Shown here: positions 1 to 5,017 of the stretch, piece by piece | Numbering within the stretch: the first letter of the stretch is position 1 | Layout: every line of letters begins with the position of its first letter | Origin: an uncultured Phascolarctobacterium sp. | GTDB taxonomy: Bacteria > Bacillota > Negativicutes > Acidaminococcales > Acidaminococcaceae | Reading direction: 5' to 3' | NCBI RefSeq assembly: GCF_937920985.1 | Contig: NZ_CALDXR010000039.1 | Span: 1 to 11,073, forward strand | DNA length: 11,073 bases | Program-made: the position numbers and the translations under genes | Notes under the pieces: model-generated | What the model saw: the letters and a program-made list of their open reading frames with translations, nothing else | What the model was told of the DNA's origin: nothing | Databases searched by the model: none

Positions 1-40
1 CGTAGTGGACTTTCACCACCTAGTTATCGCCCATGCTGGG
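1..40. repeat. dispersed ~40-bp repeat, copy 1
   Basis: These 40 bases match positions 2759-2798 at about 31 of 40 positions; both share CGTAGT at the start, TAGTTAT in the middle and ATGCTGG at the end. Each copy sits about 10 bases ahead of a strong hairpin terminator. Copy 1 is outside the presumed integrated element and copy 2 is inside it. Copy 1 has an open frame reading VVDFHHLVIAHAG, which copy 2 breaks with a stop codon, so I do not call it coding. Its function is unknown. Confidence 0.5.
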
Positions 41-46
41 CGCACC

Positions 47-92
47 ACAAAAAAAGCACCCACGCGAAAACCGCATGGGTGCTTGATTTTTT
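47..92 (-). terminator. bidirectional-looking terminator after the tRNA remnant
   Basis: Arms 54-66 and 72-84 form a 13-bp stem with a single mismatch that becomes a G-U wobble on the minus-strand transcript. An A-run (47-55) supplies the U-tract on the minus strand, and a T-run lies on the other side (87-92). It fits best as the terminator of the minus-strand tRNA gene whose remnant begins at 95. Confidence 0.8.
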
Positions 93-94
93 AA

Positions 95-139
95 TGGAGC
101 TACTGACGGGATTTGAACCTGCGACCTACTGATTACGAA
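95..139 (-). other. 3' half of tRNA-Thr(CGT), probable att site
   Basis: Read on the minus strand, this is an anticodon loop TTCGTAA (anticodon CGT, threonine), the 3' side of the anticodon stem, variable loop, T-arm with GGTTCAAATCC, the 3' acceptor strand and an encoded CCA. The bases that should form the 5' anticodon stem (from 140 on) do not pair, and no D-arm or 5' acceptor strand follows, so only the 3' half is present. The T-stem also has an A-C mismatch, so the copy is probably not functional. Tyrosine integrases that target tRNA genes leave exactly this kind of 3' fragment at one end of an island. With this orientation the inserted DNA lies to the right and the intact tRNA should be at the far end, outside the window. 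Confidence 0.75.
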
Positions 140-173
140 TTCAAGACTCTCTCCACTAGCGTTATCATCCACA

Positions 174-210
174 ATATATGGTGTATATAAGCTATCATTT
201 TTCCATATAT
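174..210. repeat. inverted repeat beside the att scar
   Basis: ATATATGG at 174-181 and its perfect complement CCATATAT at 203-210 are 21 bases apart, about 35 bases inside the presumed element end. Short repeats in this position could be integrase or excisionase arm sites. That role is inferred from location only, and AT-rich DNA yields such repeats easily. Confidence 0.3.
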
Positions 211-292
211 AGTACAGTTATAATCAAATTTTAAATTCAATAACAGCATTAACACCTATATTAGAGCGACAATAGGTAGACAACGCGCCATC

Positions 293-335
293 CCCCAATA
301 ATTGGGGTGCCCACCGGCGTGGGTGGGGCCCCAAT
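293..335. promoter_or_regulatory. mutually exclusive GC-rich hairpins
   Basis: ATTGGGG (301-307) can pair with the perfect complement CCCCAAT on its left (293-299) or with a second CCCCAAT on its right (329-335). The right-hand option encloses an inner stem CCCAC/GTGGG (310-314 and 319-323) with loop CGGC. The two folds cannot coexist. In a region otherwise very AT-rich this is a strong structural signal, either a switchable RNA leader or a DNA hairpin site. No gene starts within 400 bases downstream. Confidence 0.45.
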
Positions 336-381
336 TTGCTAAACAGTGAGAGTATTTGTATCAGCCTTTCCCTTGTTAGAT

Positions 382-408
382 AAGCCCCCTCTGGGGCTTT
401 TGGGGCTT
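382..408 (+). terminator. hairpin with duplicated right arm
   Basis: AAGCCCC (382-388) pairs perfectly with GGGGCTT at 393-399, and an exact second copy of GGGGCTT follows at 402-408. The first pairing has a four-base loop and only a short T-tract, so termination would be weak. The duplicated arm again allows two alternative folds. Confidence 0.4.
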
Positions 409-473
409 AGCTGACATTAATATTTTTGATTTTAGTACCGGTATTATCTTTTCCTTGCTGTTCGCGCTAGCGT

Positions 474-510
474 AATTTTTTGCAGGGTAGCTTGCTGCCC
501 GAAAAAAATT
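474..510. repeat. extended palindrome with T/A flanks
   Basis: GGGTAGC (485-491) faces GCTGCCC (494-500), and the flanks AATTTTTT (474-481) and AAAAAATT (503-510) extend the symmetry. Because T's lie on the left and A's on the right of the stem on both strands, it is not a rho-independent terminator. A protein-binding or cruciform site is possible; no function is shown. Confidence 0.35.
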
Positions 511-677
511 CTTTATATTTTTCTTTTTTTATTTTTTACTTGAATCTCTAACATCAAAAACCAGCTTAGTTACTTTAGAACTGCATATTTTAGAAGGCAA
601 AAACTCCTTGCAGAGTATAAAAACCCGCTGATTTATGAATACGTGATGTTAAAGAAAGATGTTCCTGTTAAAGATTT

Positions 678-706
678 TTGACACTAATTTTTGTCTGTGC
701 TAAACT
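678..706 (+). promoter_or_regulatory. sigma-70-type promoter for the 759 gene
   Basis: A perfect -35 box TTGACA (678-683) is followed by a 17-base spacer and TAAACT (701-706, four of six consensus bases). It lies about 50 bases before the start codon at 759 and points at it. Confidence 0.55.
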
Positions 707-758
707 TTGATTAAGAGGGAAAGTACAGAGCATTGTTAGTTAATCGAGGTGTTTGCTT

Positions 759-1040
759 ATGACTAATACGTTAAATACTGCTTTTTTAAGCAATAAAGGC
801 GAATATACTTTTTTTAGGTTTCGTGATAGAGTGATAACTTTTTTGACCGGGAAACGATTGGAAAGGTATACAAAAGTTTTAGAATGGGATAATGGCTATA
901 TAGTTGTACTTTGTAAAAATAAAAATGAGGATAAATTGGAAGAGGATTATATAGATTTATTACCGATTTTAGATAATCTGTATATTGAACCTCAGAAGTT
1001 TCTTGCGCCAATAAAGAAGGTTGAGATTAGCTATGACTGA
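759..1040 (+). CDS. small hypothetical acidic protein
   Basis: This encodes a 93-residue protein that I cannot place in a family. The start at 759 (MTNTLNT) is chosen over a TTG two codons earlier because GAGGTG lies seven bases upstream. The N-terminal third is basic and aromatic (YTFFRFRDR), the middle has an EWDNGYIVVLCK strand-like run, and the C-terminal part is acidic (EEDYIDLLPILDNLYI) before ending in KKVEISYD. No membrane segment or signal peptide is visible. The stop codon overlaps the start of the next frame as ATGACTGA, so the two genes were probably translationally coupled. A promoter lies at 678-706. Coding is supported by the RBS, the coupling and the sensible composition; the role is unknown. 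Confidence 0.7.
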   Translation: MTNTLNTAFLSNKGEYTFFRFRDRVITFLTGKRLERYTKVLEWDNGYIVVLCKNKNEDKLEEDYIDLLPILDNLYIEPQKFLAPIKKVEISYD

Positions 1041-1209
1041 AGCAAAAAATGATGATAACCTTATGTCCTAGAACGAGCGTAAGCCTAAGTACAACATCAG
1101 GGAATGGTCTCCTAAACATGACAAAATGGGCAAAGGATTTACGCTTACCAATGACGAGCTGCAAGATTTTGGACAATCAGGAGTAGATGATAGGAACCTC
1201 CTAAAGTAG
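1033..1209 (+). pseudogene. amber-interrupted small gene, coupled to the previous one
   Basis: Starting at the ATG that overlaps the upstream stop, the frame reads 12 codons (MTEAKNDDNLMS), hits TAG at 1069-1071, then stays open for 45 more codons with clearly protein-like sequence (RKPKYNIREWSPKHDKMGK, then GFTLTNDELQDF) before stopping at 1207-1209. Composition on the two sides of the TAG is alike, so this looks like one gene broken by a single nonsense change. The final dozen residues (GQSGVDDRNLLK) look less natural and may reflect a second lesion, since the terminator stem already begins inside them. Restarting at the internal ATG near residue 31 is also possible. Function is unknown. 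Confidence 0.55.
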
Positions 1210-1246
1210 ATGGCTGCAATATAAAGAATCTACTTTAGGAATTTTT
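1199..1246 (+). terminator. 13-bp perfect stem terminator
   Basis: Arms 1199-1211 and 1228-1240 are exact complements (TCCTAAAGTAGAT), with a 16-base loop and a T-tract at 1242-1246. The left arm overlaps the last codons of the broken gene, so it ends the small two-gene operon. Confidence 0.75.
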
Positions 1247-1277
1247 ATTCTAGCGAAATCAAAATATAACTTTATTG

Positions 1278-1697
1278 CTAAAAATCACAATGGGTTTTAT
1301 GTAACTTGTCATGGCAAGCACTATGTAATAGCACTAGATTATTCATACATGCTTCGGCTTTTTCCGGACAATCATAATAGCATAACTCACAATTAGGCGT
1401 CATTGCGTAAATCATGCCATTGTCTCTAGGAAAAAAGCATTTGATTTCACTTGTTCTAGATCCGCAATAGCGCGAATAGCTGAGATGATGTACATTAGCT
1501 GGCGATTCTGGACTAATTAGCTTGCCACATACAGGACAACGACCATACTGCCTCAGCTTCAATACATGACGTATAAACGGGTTATGGGTGCAATACATGT
1601 GGGCCAGAAAGCGATCTTCTCTACCAAGTGCTTTATGCGCTTGACGCGCTTTTTGGTATTCTAATGTCGGTACGGTTGGTTTGGTTAAATTAAACAT
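1278..1697 (-). CDS. HNH-endonuclease-like zinc protein
   Basis: The 139-residue product has the layout of an HNH (His-Me finger) nuclease: a zinc knuckle CPVC at residues 54-57, VHH at 69-71, then NNLVLL at 119-124 and CHDKLH at 128-133, which supply the H-N-H residues. The usual first cysteine of the second zinc pair is H125 instead, which may still bind metal. About 45 residues with extra cysteines (C78, C87, C103, C106, C110, C117) separate the HH from the N-H part, longer than in a minimal HNH domain, suggesting a second metal site. The ATG at 1697 has AAAGGAG upstream, sitting in a hairpin (1699-1732). It is transcribed away from the nucleotidyltransferase gene. Target and partner are unknown; a homing, restriction or phage-type nuclease are all possible. 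Confidence 0.7.
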   Translation of the reverse strand: MFNLTKPTVPTLEYQKARQAHKALGREDRFLAHMYCTHNPFIRHVLKLRQYGRCPVCGKLISPESPANVHHLSYSRYCGSRTSEIKCFFPRDNGMIYAMTPNCELCYYDCPEKAEACMNNLVLLHSACHDKLHKTHCDF

Positions 1698-1698
1698 T

Positions 1699-1732
1699 TT
1701 TAGACATCTCCTTTTATTTTAAGATGCCTAAA
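1699..1732 (-). promoter_or_regulatory. hairpin masking the HNH gene's RBS
   Basis: On the minus-strand transcript the 11-base arms at 1722-1732 and 1699-1709 pair with a single G-U wobble around a 12-base loop. The Shine-Dalgarno AAAGGAG spans the loop and the start of the second arm, and the hairpin ends two bases before the ATG. Such a stem would lower translation until opened. Confidence 0.5.
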
Positions 1733-1738
1733 TCAACA

Positions 1739-1823
1739 GCGTGGCTGACGCAATCAGTCAAGAGCAGAGTTCAGCGAAGCGCAGCGTAGCTGAAAAGCTC
1801 TTGACTTACTGCGCCAGCTGCGC
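1739..1823. repeat. 85-base imperfect palindrome
   Basis: Two 27-base arms (1739-1765 and 1797-1823) are complementary at 22 of 27 positions, with the inner ten (AGTCAAGAGC) perfect. The 31-base centre holds its own stem TTCAGC/GCTGAA (1770-1775, 1789-1794). It is GC-richer than its surroundings and sits between two divergent genes. No T-tract follows on either strand, so it is not an ordinary terminator. It would lie in the leader of the minus-strand HNH gene if that promoter is to its right. Confidence 0.65.
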
Positions 1824-1830
1824 TACTTAA

Positions 1831-1860
1831 TTGCTATAACACTCATTATAATGCTATAAT
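1831..1860 (+). promoter_or_regulatory. promoter for the nucleotidyltransferase gene
   Basis: TTGCTA (1831-1836), an 18-base spacer and a perfect TATAAT (1855-1860) precede the gene starting at 1900. A second TATAAT at 1847-1852 and a repeated GCTATAA (1833 and 1853) offer overlapping alternatives. Confidence 0.5.
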
Positions 1861-1899
1861 TATCTTGAAAAGTTATGATAACAGCAAGGAGACTGTGCC

Positions 1900-2235
1900 A
1901 TGAATAACATAGACATGCTCATTTCTGATCTTATACCACAATTGCTTCGAACCTTCACTGCTCTAAATGTCAAAGAAATAATATTATATGGCTCTGTAGC
2001 AAGAGGAACCGCAACGTCAGAATCAGATATAGATATAGCGGTAATTCTCGACGATTATACGGATAAAATGCATAACGATATGATTGACTTTGTTGTAGAG
2101 TTAGAACTAAAATACAATAAAGTTATATCTGTACTCCTGATATACAATAGGCAATTTAATGAATGGGGTAATATTACACCGTTTTTCAAAAACATCAAAA
2201 AAGACGGGAAGGTATTATGGAAATCTACATTCTGA
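1900..2235 (+). CDS. MNT-type minimal nucleotidyltransferase, orphan
   Basis: The 111-residue protein carries the polymerase-beta-fold signature YGSVARG at residues 30-36 followed by SDIDIAV at 42-48, giving the GS motif and the paired aspartates D43 and D45 that bind metal. Length matches minimal nucleotidyltransferases of the MNT/HEPN toxin-antitoxin type, in which the MNT protein AMPylates and silences a HEPN ribonuclease. No HEPN gene is adjacent: 1278-1697 is HNH-like and 2236-2409 is non-coding. The position where a third carboxylate is expected reads VISVLLI, so catalysis may be altered. AAGGAG eight bases before the ATG supports the start. It may be a TA remnant or act on something elsewhere. 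Confidence 0.8.
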   Translation: MNNIDMLISDLIPQLLRTFTALNVKEIILYGSVARGTATSESDIDIAVILDDYTDKMHNDMIDFVVELELKYNKVISVLLIYNRQFNEWGNITPFFKNIKKDGKVLWKSTF

Positions 2236-2261
2236 TATGTCAATGGGTAGCAAAAATACTC

Positions 2262-2290
2262 TTGCTATTAATATAATCTGATGATATACT
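2262..2290 (+). promoter_or_regulatory. promoter of the structured leader
   Basis: TTGCTA (2262-2267), exactly 17 bases, then TATACT (2285-2290). Transcription would begin near 2297 and run into the structured leader. The -35 box also forms the right arm of a small hairpin (TAGCAA 2248-2253) that could weakly end the upstream gene's transcript. Confidence 0.45.
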
Positions 2291-2296
2291 GTATTT

Positions 2297-2384
2297 AGTT
2301 GCACGGGTAGCTTCGCATACGCGTTGAGGTCGTGCCTGGCTTTCTGGGCCAGTGGCATCTGTCGAGCTTGACAGGTGCTTTTTT
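2297..2384 (+). ncRNA. structured leader or small RNA ending in a terminator
   Basis: Three successive stems are visible: GCACG/CGTGC (2301-2305, 2331-2335), immediately followed by CTGGC/GCCAG (2336-2340, 2348-2352), then a nine-bp stem 2355-2363 / 2370-2378 with six T's (2379-2384), a textbook terminator. A promoter lies just upstream and the next gene's RBS begins only about 12 bases after the T-run, leaving no room for another promoter. The RNA is therefore either an attenuator of the 50-residue protein gene or an independent RNA of about 88 bases. I do not recognise a known riboswitch class. Confidence 0.55.
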
Positions 2385-2409
2385 ATTTATTATGAAAGAG
2401 GTGATTCCT

Positions 2410-2562
2410 ATGCAGATACTATATTCCTACACTCCTGAAGAAGTGGAAAACTTTAAAGCTCGATTGAAGCTTGCTGAAGAGCGTGCAGCTTTCTTTGAAC
2501 AAGCTTACAAACAAGAGCAAGCCAAAAATGCTATGCTGCAGCAACAGCAAAAAGCAGATTAA
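2410..2562 (+). CDS. 50-residue helical small protein
   Basis: The frame from ATG 2410 (MQILYSYTPEEVENFKARLK) has a clear RBS, AGAGGTG seven or so bases upstream. Earlier in-frame ATGs at 2332 and 2392 are rejected because 2332 lies within the structured leader and 2392 lacks a spaced RBS. From residue 9 the product is a charged helix with E/K/A/Q heptad character (ARLKLAEERAAFFEQAYKQ) ending in a run of glutamines, so a short coiled coil is likely. There is no membrane segment. It is preceded by a leader terminator and followed by a weak hairpin (2571-2594). Function is unknown; a small regulator, chaperone or structural adaptor are all possible. Confidence 0.65.
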   Translation: MQILYSYTPEEVENFKARLKLAEERAAFFEQAYKQEQAKNAMLQQQQKAD

Positions 2563-2570
2563 CTTCTAAT

Positions 2571-2594
2571 TGAGCAGGATACTGCTCATTATTT
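2571..2594 (+). terminator. weak terminator after the 50-residue gene
   Basis: TGAGCAG (2571-2577) pairs with CTGCTCA (2582-2588) around a GATA loop, followed by TTATTT. The stem is short and the T-tract interrupted. Confidence 0.45.
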
Positions 2595-2662
2595 GAATAG
2601 TCGACATCTCACATCACCGTGCATCCCGTTCGGTACACAGTGGTTCAAACACTCTAATATTT

Positions 2663-2716
2663 AAGCTCGTAATTGCTCGCTAGCTCATACTAGCCTGCTT
2701 TTACGAGCTTTTCTTT
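2663..2716 (+). terminator. two-tier hairpin terminator
   Basis: AAGCTCGTAA (2663-2672) pairs perfectly with TTACGAGCTT (2701-2710), followed by TTCTTTT. The 28-base interior holds a second stem GCTAG/CTAGC (2679-2683, 2690-2694). No gene lies directly before it, so it may terminate readthrough or a short RNA. Confidence 0.6.
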
Positions 2717-2758
2717 TGATCTTGACCTATTAGGTGTCGTGTTTCCTGCTGCCGAGCG

Positions 2759-2798
2759 CGTAGTAGATTTGCACTAATTAGTTATAGCCGATGCTGGC
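2759..2798. repeat. dispersed ~40-bp repeat, copy 2
   Basis: This matches positions 1-40 at about 31 of 40 bases. As with copy 1, a strong GC-rich hairpin follows within about 10 bases. Confidence 0.5.
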
Positions 2799-2806
2799 GA
2801 AGATAG

Positions 2807-2833
2807 AAAAGGCTGGGGCAAGCCCCAGCCTTT
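2807..2833 (-). terminator. terminator of the XRE repressor gene
   Basis: GGCTGGGGC (2811-2819), a two-base AA centre and GCCCCAGCC (2822-2830) form a near-perfect palindrome. Flanking AAAA on the left gives a U-tract on the minus strand, 65 bases beyond the repressor's stop codon. Confidence 0.75.
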
Positions 2834-2896
2834 GAACACTATGTTTTTATCATATATTCTTGTATCGCCATAAGGCATGATGTGTACTTTATATTA

Positions 2897-3664
2897 CTAA
2901 TCAGTTTCTTTGGTGATATCGAACACCGCAGCAGCATTCTCTTTACCCTGCAGCAATTGTGTTAATAATTGTTCATTCCTATAAGATTGCTCTAAATCAG
3001 TGAAGTAACTTCCTCGCTTATATTTATAGATATCGTTGATTTCAGTTCCGCGCACTAAGTTGAAAATGCAGGATTCATACATTGATTTTTGATTAGAGAA
3101 ATAGGTGATTTCCTCTTCGGAACGAGCATGCTCTAATCTTTCCGGACGCAGAATAGAAGGCAAGGAATCATAAAGCTCATTAAGCATCATGCAATGAAAA
3201 AGAAAACATATATTGGCACGTACAGGTAATGAATATGTCTTTTTGCGTGTTTGGTAATCAAGATATGCATTAGGCAGCCAGATTTCAACGTTTTCTGTAT
3301 CATGTATTTCCATATAATCCAGCGGATCATACCGTCTGTAAATATCTAATAAGGCATCCTCTATATCCATTATTTGCGGTTCGCAGTATGGATTGGATGT
3401 ATAGCCGAATAACCAATCCAGAGAAACTGCAAATACTTTACTTAATTGCATCATGCTGTCCATAGCCAGCATTTTTTTATGATTGCCATTTTCTAACTCG
3501 GATAAGGTTGAGCGACTGCGTAGGCAGAGAATATCTGCCATATCAGCTAAGGTAAGATGATGTGCTTGGCGGATATTCTTAAAATTGTAACGAAAATTAT
3601 CGTAAGCACGCTCTTCAAAACTTTCTCGATGGACGTGAAATTCGTTTGCTTCGTAAAAATGCAT
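2897..3664 (-). CDS. XRE-family HTH transcriptional regulator
   Basis: The 255-residue protein has an N-terminal Cro/C1-type HTH at about residues 24-88: FKNIRQAHHLTLADMADIL, then a recognition-helix region SRSTLSELENG, ending in the typical FAVSLDWLFGYTSNP. The remaining 160 residues are a helical, acidic domain I do not recognise, possibly for oligomerisation or ligand sensing. GGAGG seven bases before the ATG supports the start. It diverges from the excisionase-like gene across about 80 bases that contain a strong plus-strand promoter with a palindrome over it, the layout of a phage or ICE lysogeny repressor. It probably represses the 3880-4663 genes and perhaps itself. Confidence 0.85.
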   Translation of the reverse strand: MHFYEANEFHVHRESFEERAYDNFRYNFKNIRQAHHLTLADMADILCLRSRSTLSELENGNHKKMLAMDSMMQLSKVFAVSLDWLFGYTSNPYCEPQIMDIEDALLDIYRRYDPLDYMEIHDTENVEIWLPNAYLDYQTRKKTYSLPVRANICFLFHCMMLNELYDSLPSILRPERLEHARSEEEITYFSNQKSMYESCIFNLVRGTEINDIYKYKRGSYFTDLEQSYRNEQLLTQLLQGKENAAAVFDITKETD

Positions 3665-3681
3665 AAAAGGCCTCCAAAAAA

Positions 3682-3710
3682 CTTGACAAAAACAAGTATA
3701 CGAGTATAAT
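3682..3710 (+). promoter_or_regulatory. strong promoter with operator-like palindrome
   Basis: Perfect TTGACA (3683-3688), a 16-base spacer and perfect TATAAT (3705-3710) face the excisionase-like gene. ACTTG (3682-3686, overlapping the -35) and CAAGT (3694-3698) form an inverted repeat; GTATAC and a second GTATA follow in the spacer. Such symmetry over the promoter is where a Cro/C1-type repressor encoded next door would be expected to bind. Confidence 0.7.
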
Positions 3711-3879
3711 AATAATCAAGAAGTTCTTTTAAAACGAACATAATATAATGAACAAAATCAATAGAACCGATAGAAAAAGACTTTTTCTAATTATATCAAA
3801 ATACAAAAGCAGATACAATAAGAAAAAAATATCCAAAAAAACCAAAGCGATTTATAAAATTAAAGGGATGATGTCTTGT

Positions 3880-4101
3880 ATGAACGAAAAGGAACAAAGC
3901 GGTGGAAGGAAAACAAAACCACGATTTTTAACAGTAAAGCAATTTTGTGAGTATCTTGGTGATAATGTTGTTACGCCTTATACCATATATGATTTGATTA
4001 AGAAAAAAGAGATACCGGCAATTACTATAGGAAATAAGATTTTAATTCCGATGGTTTGGGTTGAAGAGTATTTTAACGTAGAAAATCTTCTGCGTAAATA
4101 A
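3880..4101 (+). CDS. excisionase-like HTH DNA-binding protein
   Basis: From ATG 3880 the 73-residue product reads RFLTVKQFCEYLG, then TPYTIYDLIKKKEIPAITIG, then a beta-wing NKILIPMVWVEEYF, the MerR-like winged helix of the HTH_17/excisionase family. These small proteins bend DNA at att sites for excision or act as regulators. The frame is open back to ATG 3748, but that upstream part has no RBS and is a very AT-rich, lysine-loaded run, so I prefer 3880 with AAAGGG upstream; ATG 3868 is too close to it. It is under the strong promoter at 3683-3710 and is followed after 19 bases by the B-box membrane gene. No integrase follows in the window. Confidence 0.75.
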   Translation: MNEKEQSGGRKTKPRFLTVKQFCEYLGDNVVTPYTIYDLIKKKEIPAITIGNKILIPMVWVEEYFNVENLLRK

Positions 4102-4120
4102 AAGAAAGGTTGTGTTTTTT

Positions 4121-4663
4121 ATGAAGTGTTATATTCATCATGAAGAAGAAGCTGTAGCTACTTGTGCAAAATGTGGTGTAGCCATGTGCCACGCCTGTGA
4201 GAAAAAGGCGTTGTTTAGAACGGCCAATGGTACCGGGCAGGCTATGTGTCCACGATGCAGCTTGAATGAAGCGCAGAGCATAGTTGATTATGAGTCTAAA
4301 TGGCTGAAAAAGCGTGCTATTAAGCTTGGTTTTTGTTCACTGTTTATTGTATGGGGTTTAATTGAATATTTTACTAAAGCCGATGGTATTTATGATATGT
4401 TTGCATATTTTCTGATTGCAGCTATTATTATAAATCTTGGCGGTAATAAAAAACCACAGTCCATTGGTTCTCAAGTTTACAATGCAACAGCTATGGCTAA
4501 AAGTCCTGTAGCATATTTTGTTGGTTGGGTTATTGGTTATACGATTTTTGCACCTATTGCGCTTATCATGAATATCATTGGATATGTTAGAACAAGAATG
4601 CAATATAAAAAGGACCTAGAAATTTTAAGCCAGGTGCAAGAGGCAGTTGCTGATATGTATTGA
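4121..4663 (+). CDS. B-box-type zinc-finger membrane protein
   Basis: The 180-residue protein begins with a metal-binding domain: C3, H6/H7, C15-x2-C18, C23-x2-C26 and C43-x2-C46, resembling the bacterial B-box zinc fingers that start CYxH and continue CxxCGxxxC. A linker follows, then hydrophobic spans at about 66-85, 91-107 and 129-156 and a charged tail, so it should sit in the membrane with the zinc domain in the cytoplasm. ATG 4121 is used; a GTG at 4112 is too close to the GAAAGG site. It is in operon with the excisionase-like gene and ends before a strong terminator at 4753. Function is unknown; its control by a phage-like repressor is notable. Confidence 0.75.
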   Translation: MKCYIHHEEEAVATCAKCGVAMCHACEKKALFRTANGTGQAMCPRCSLNEAQSIVDYESKWLKKRAIKLGFCSLFIVWGLIEYFTKADGIYDMFAYFLIAAIIINLGGNKKPQSIGSQVYNATAMAKSPVAYFVGWVIGYTIFAPIALIMNIIGYVRTRMQYKKDLEILSQVQEAVADMY

Positions 4664-4752
4664 TATTTTTAGCTTGTTAGAGCCAACAACATACAACGGG
4701 TTACTTTGCCATTAGAATTAAATCACTACAAAACAACGAAAGCTTATTATAG

Positions 4753-4797
4753 AAAGAGCAGGGATTTGAGAAAATACTCCAAGTCCTGCTCTTTTTT
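4753..4797 (+). terminator. terminator of the xis-like / B-box operon
   Basis: AAAGAGCAGG (4753-4762) pairs perfectly with CCTGCTCTTT (4785-4794); inner bases TTTGAG/CTCCAA partly extend the stem, and six T's end it. Confidence 0.8.
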
Positions 4798-4846
4798 AGT
4801 TTGTGAGGATGCGTTTGTTTCAGCCTCATTAATATAATTATAATTA

Positions 4847-4877
4847 GTGTCATAACGTTAAATATAGACATAACTAT
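4847..4877. repeat. isolated 36-bp-type repeat, truncated by IS66 end
   Basis: This copy shares GACATAACTAT and ATAAC-TTAA with the tandem units at 8147-8254, about 26 of 31 bases with the unit at 8147. It is preceded by AATTA like that unit. The match stops exactly where the IS66-type end begins at 4878, so the insertion, or a deletion running from it, cut the repeat. Confidence 0.55.
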
Positions 4878-4930
4878 GTAAGCGTCAAATAAAATCACGG
4901 CTTACCAATCTCACAATTTAATAGTATACT

Positions 4931-4964
4931 ATCTGCGTAGACATGACGTTTGCGCAGATTTTTT
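4931..4964 (+). terminator. terminator just inside the IS66 left end
   Basis: ATCTGCG (4931-4937) and CGCAGAT (4953-4959) followed by TTTTT. Such inward stops near IS ends block transcription entering from the flank. Confidence 0.55.
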
Positions 4965-5017
4965 CTAGGCAAATACATGGAACTACAACCTAGACTTTAT
5001 TATAGTTGGTGAGATTA

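Larger units (their letters stand above)
142..758. other. gene-free left end of the element
   Basis: I see no intact gene here. The stretch holds an inverted repeat next to the tRNA scar (174-210), a set of competing GC-rich hairpins (293-335), a second hairpin with a duplicated arm (382-408), a palindrome with A/T flanks (474-510) and a promoter for the first gene (678-706). From about 545 to 680 one plus-strand frame stays open without an ATG near its start and ends in a run reading YEYVMLKKDVPVKDF. This may be a decayed gene fragment, but I cannot assign it. Confidence 0.6.
2563..2896. other. gene-free stretch with three hairpins
   Basis: No gene is visible. It contains a weak terminator (2571-2594), a two-tier hairpin (2663-2716), copy 2 of the dispersed repeat (2759-2798) and the terminator of the minus-strand repressor (2807-2833). 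Confidence 0.6.

Noticed and set aside
545..720. Gene fragment ending YEYVMLKKDVPVKDF, possibly continuing after a one-base shift
   Set aside because: No start codon at a sensible place, no RBS and no family I can name; noted only as possible decay.
2332..2409. Longer start for the 50-residue protein
   Set aside because: It would translate through a leader terminator and has no RBS; ATG 2410 has a good one.
3748..3879. N-terminal extension of the excisionase-like gene
   Set aside because: No RBS before ATG 3748, extreme lysine/AT bias and no domain content; the family's core starts after 3880.
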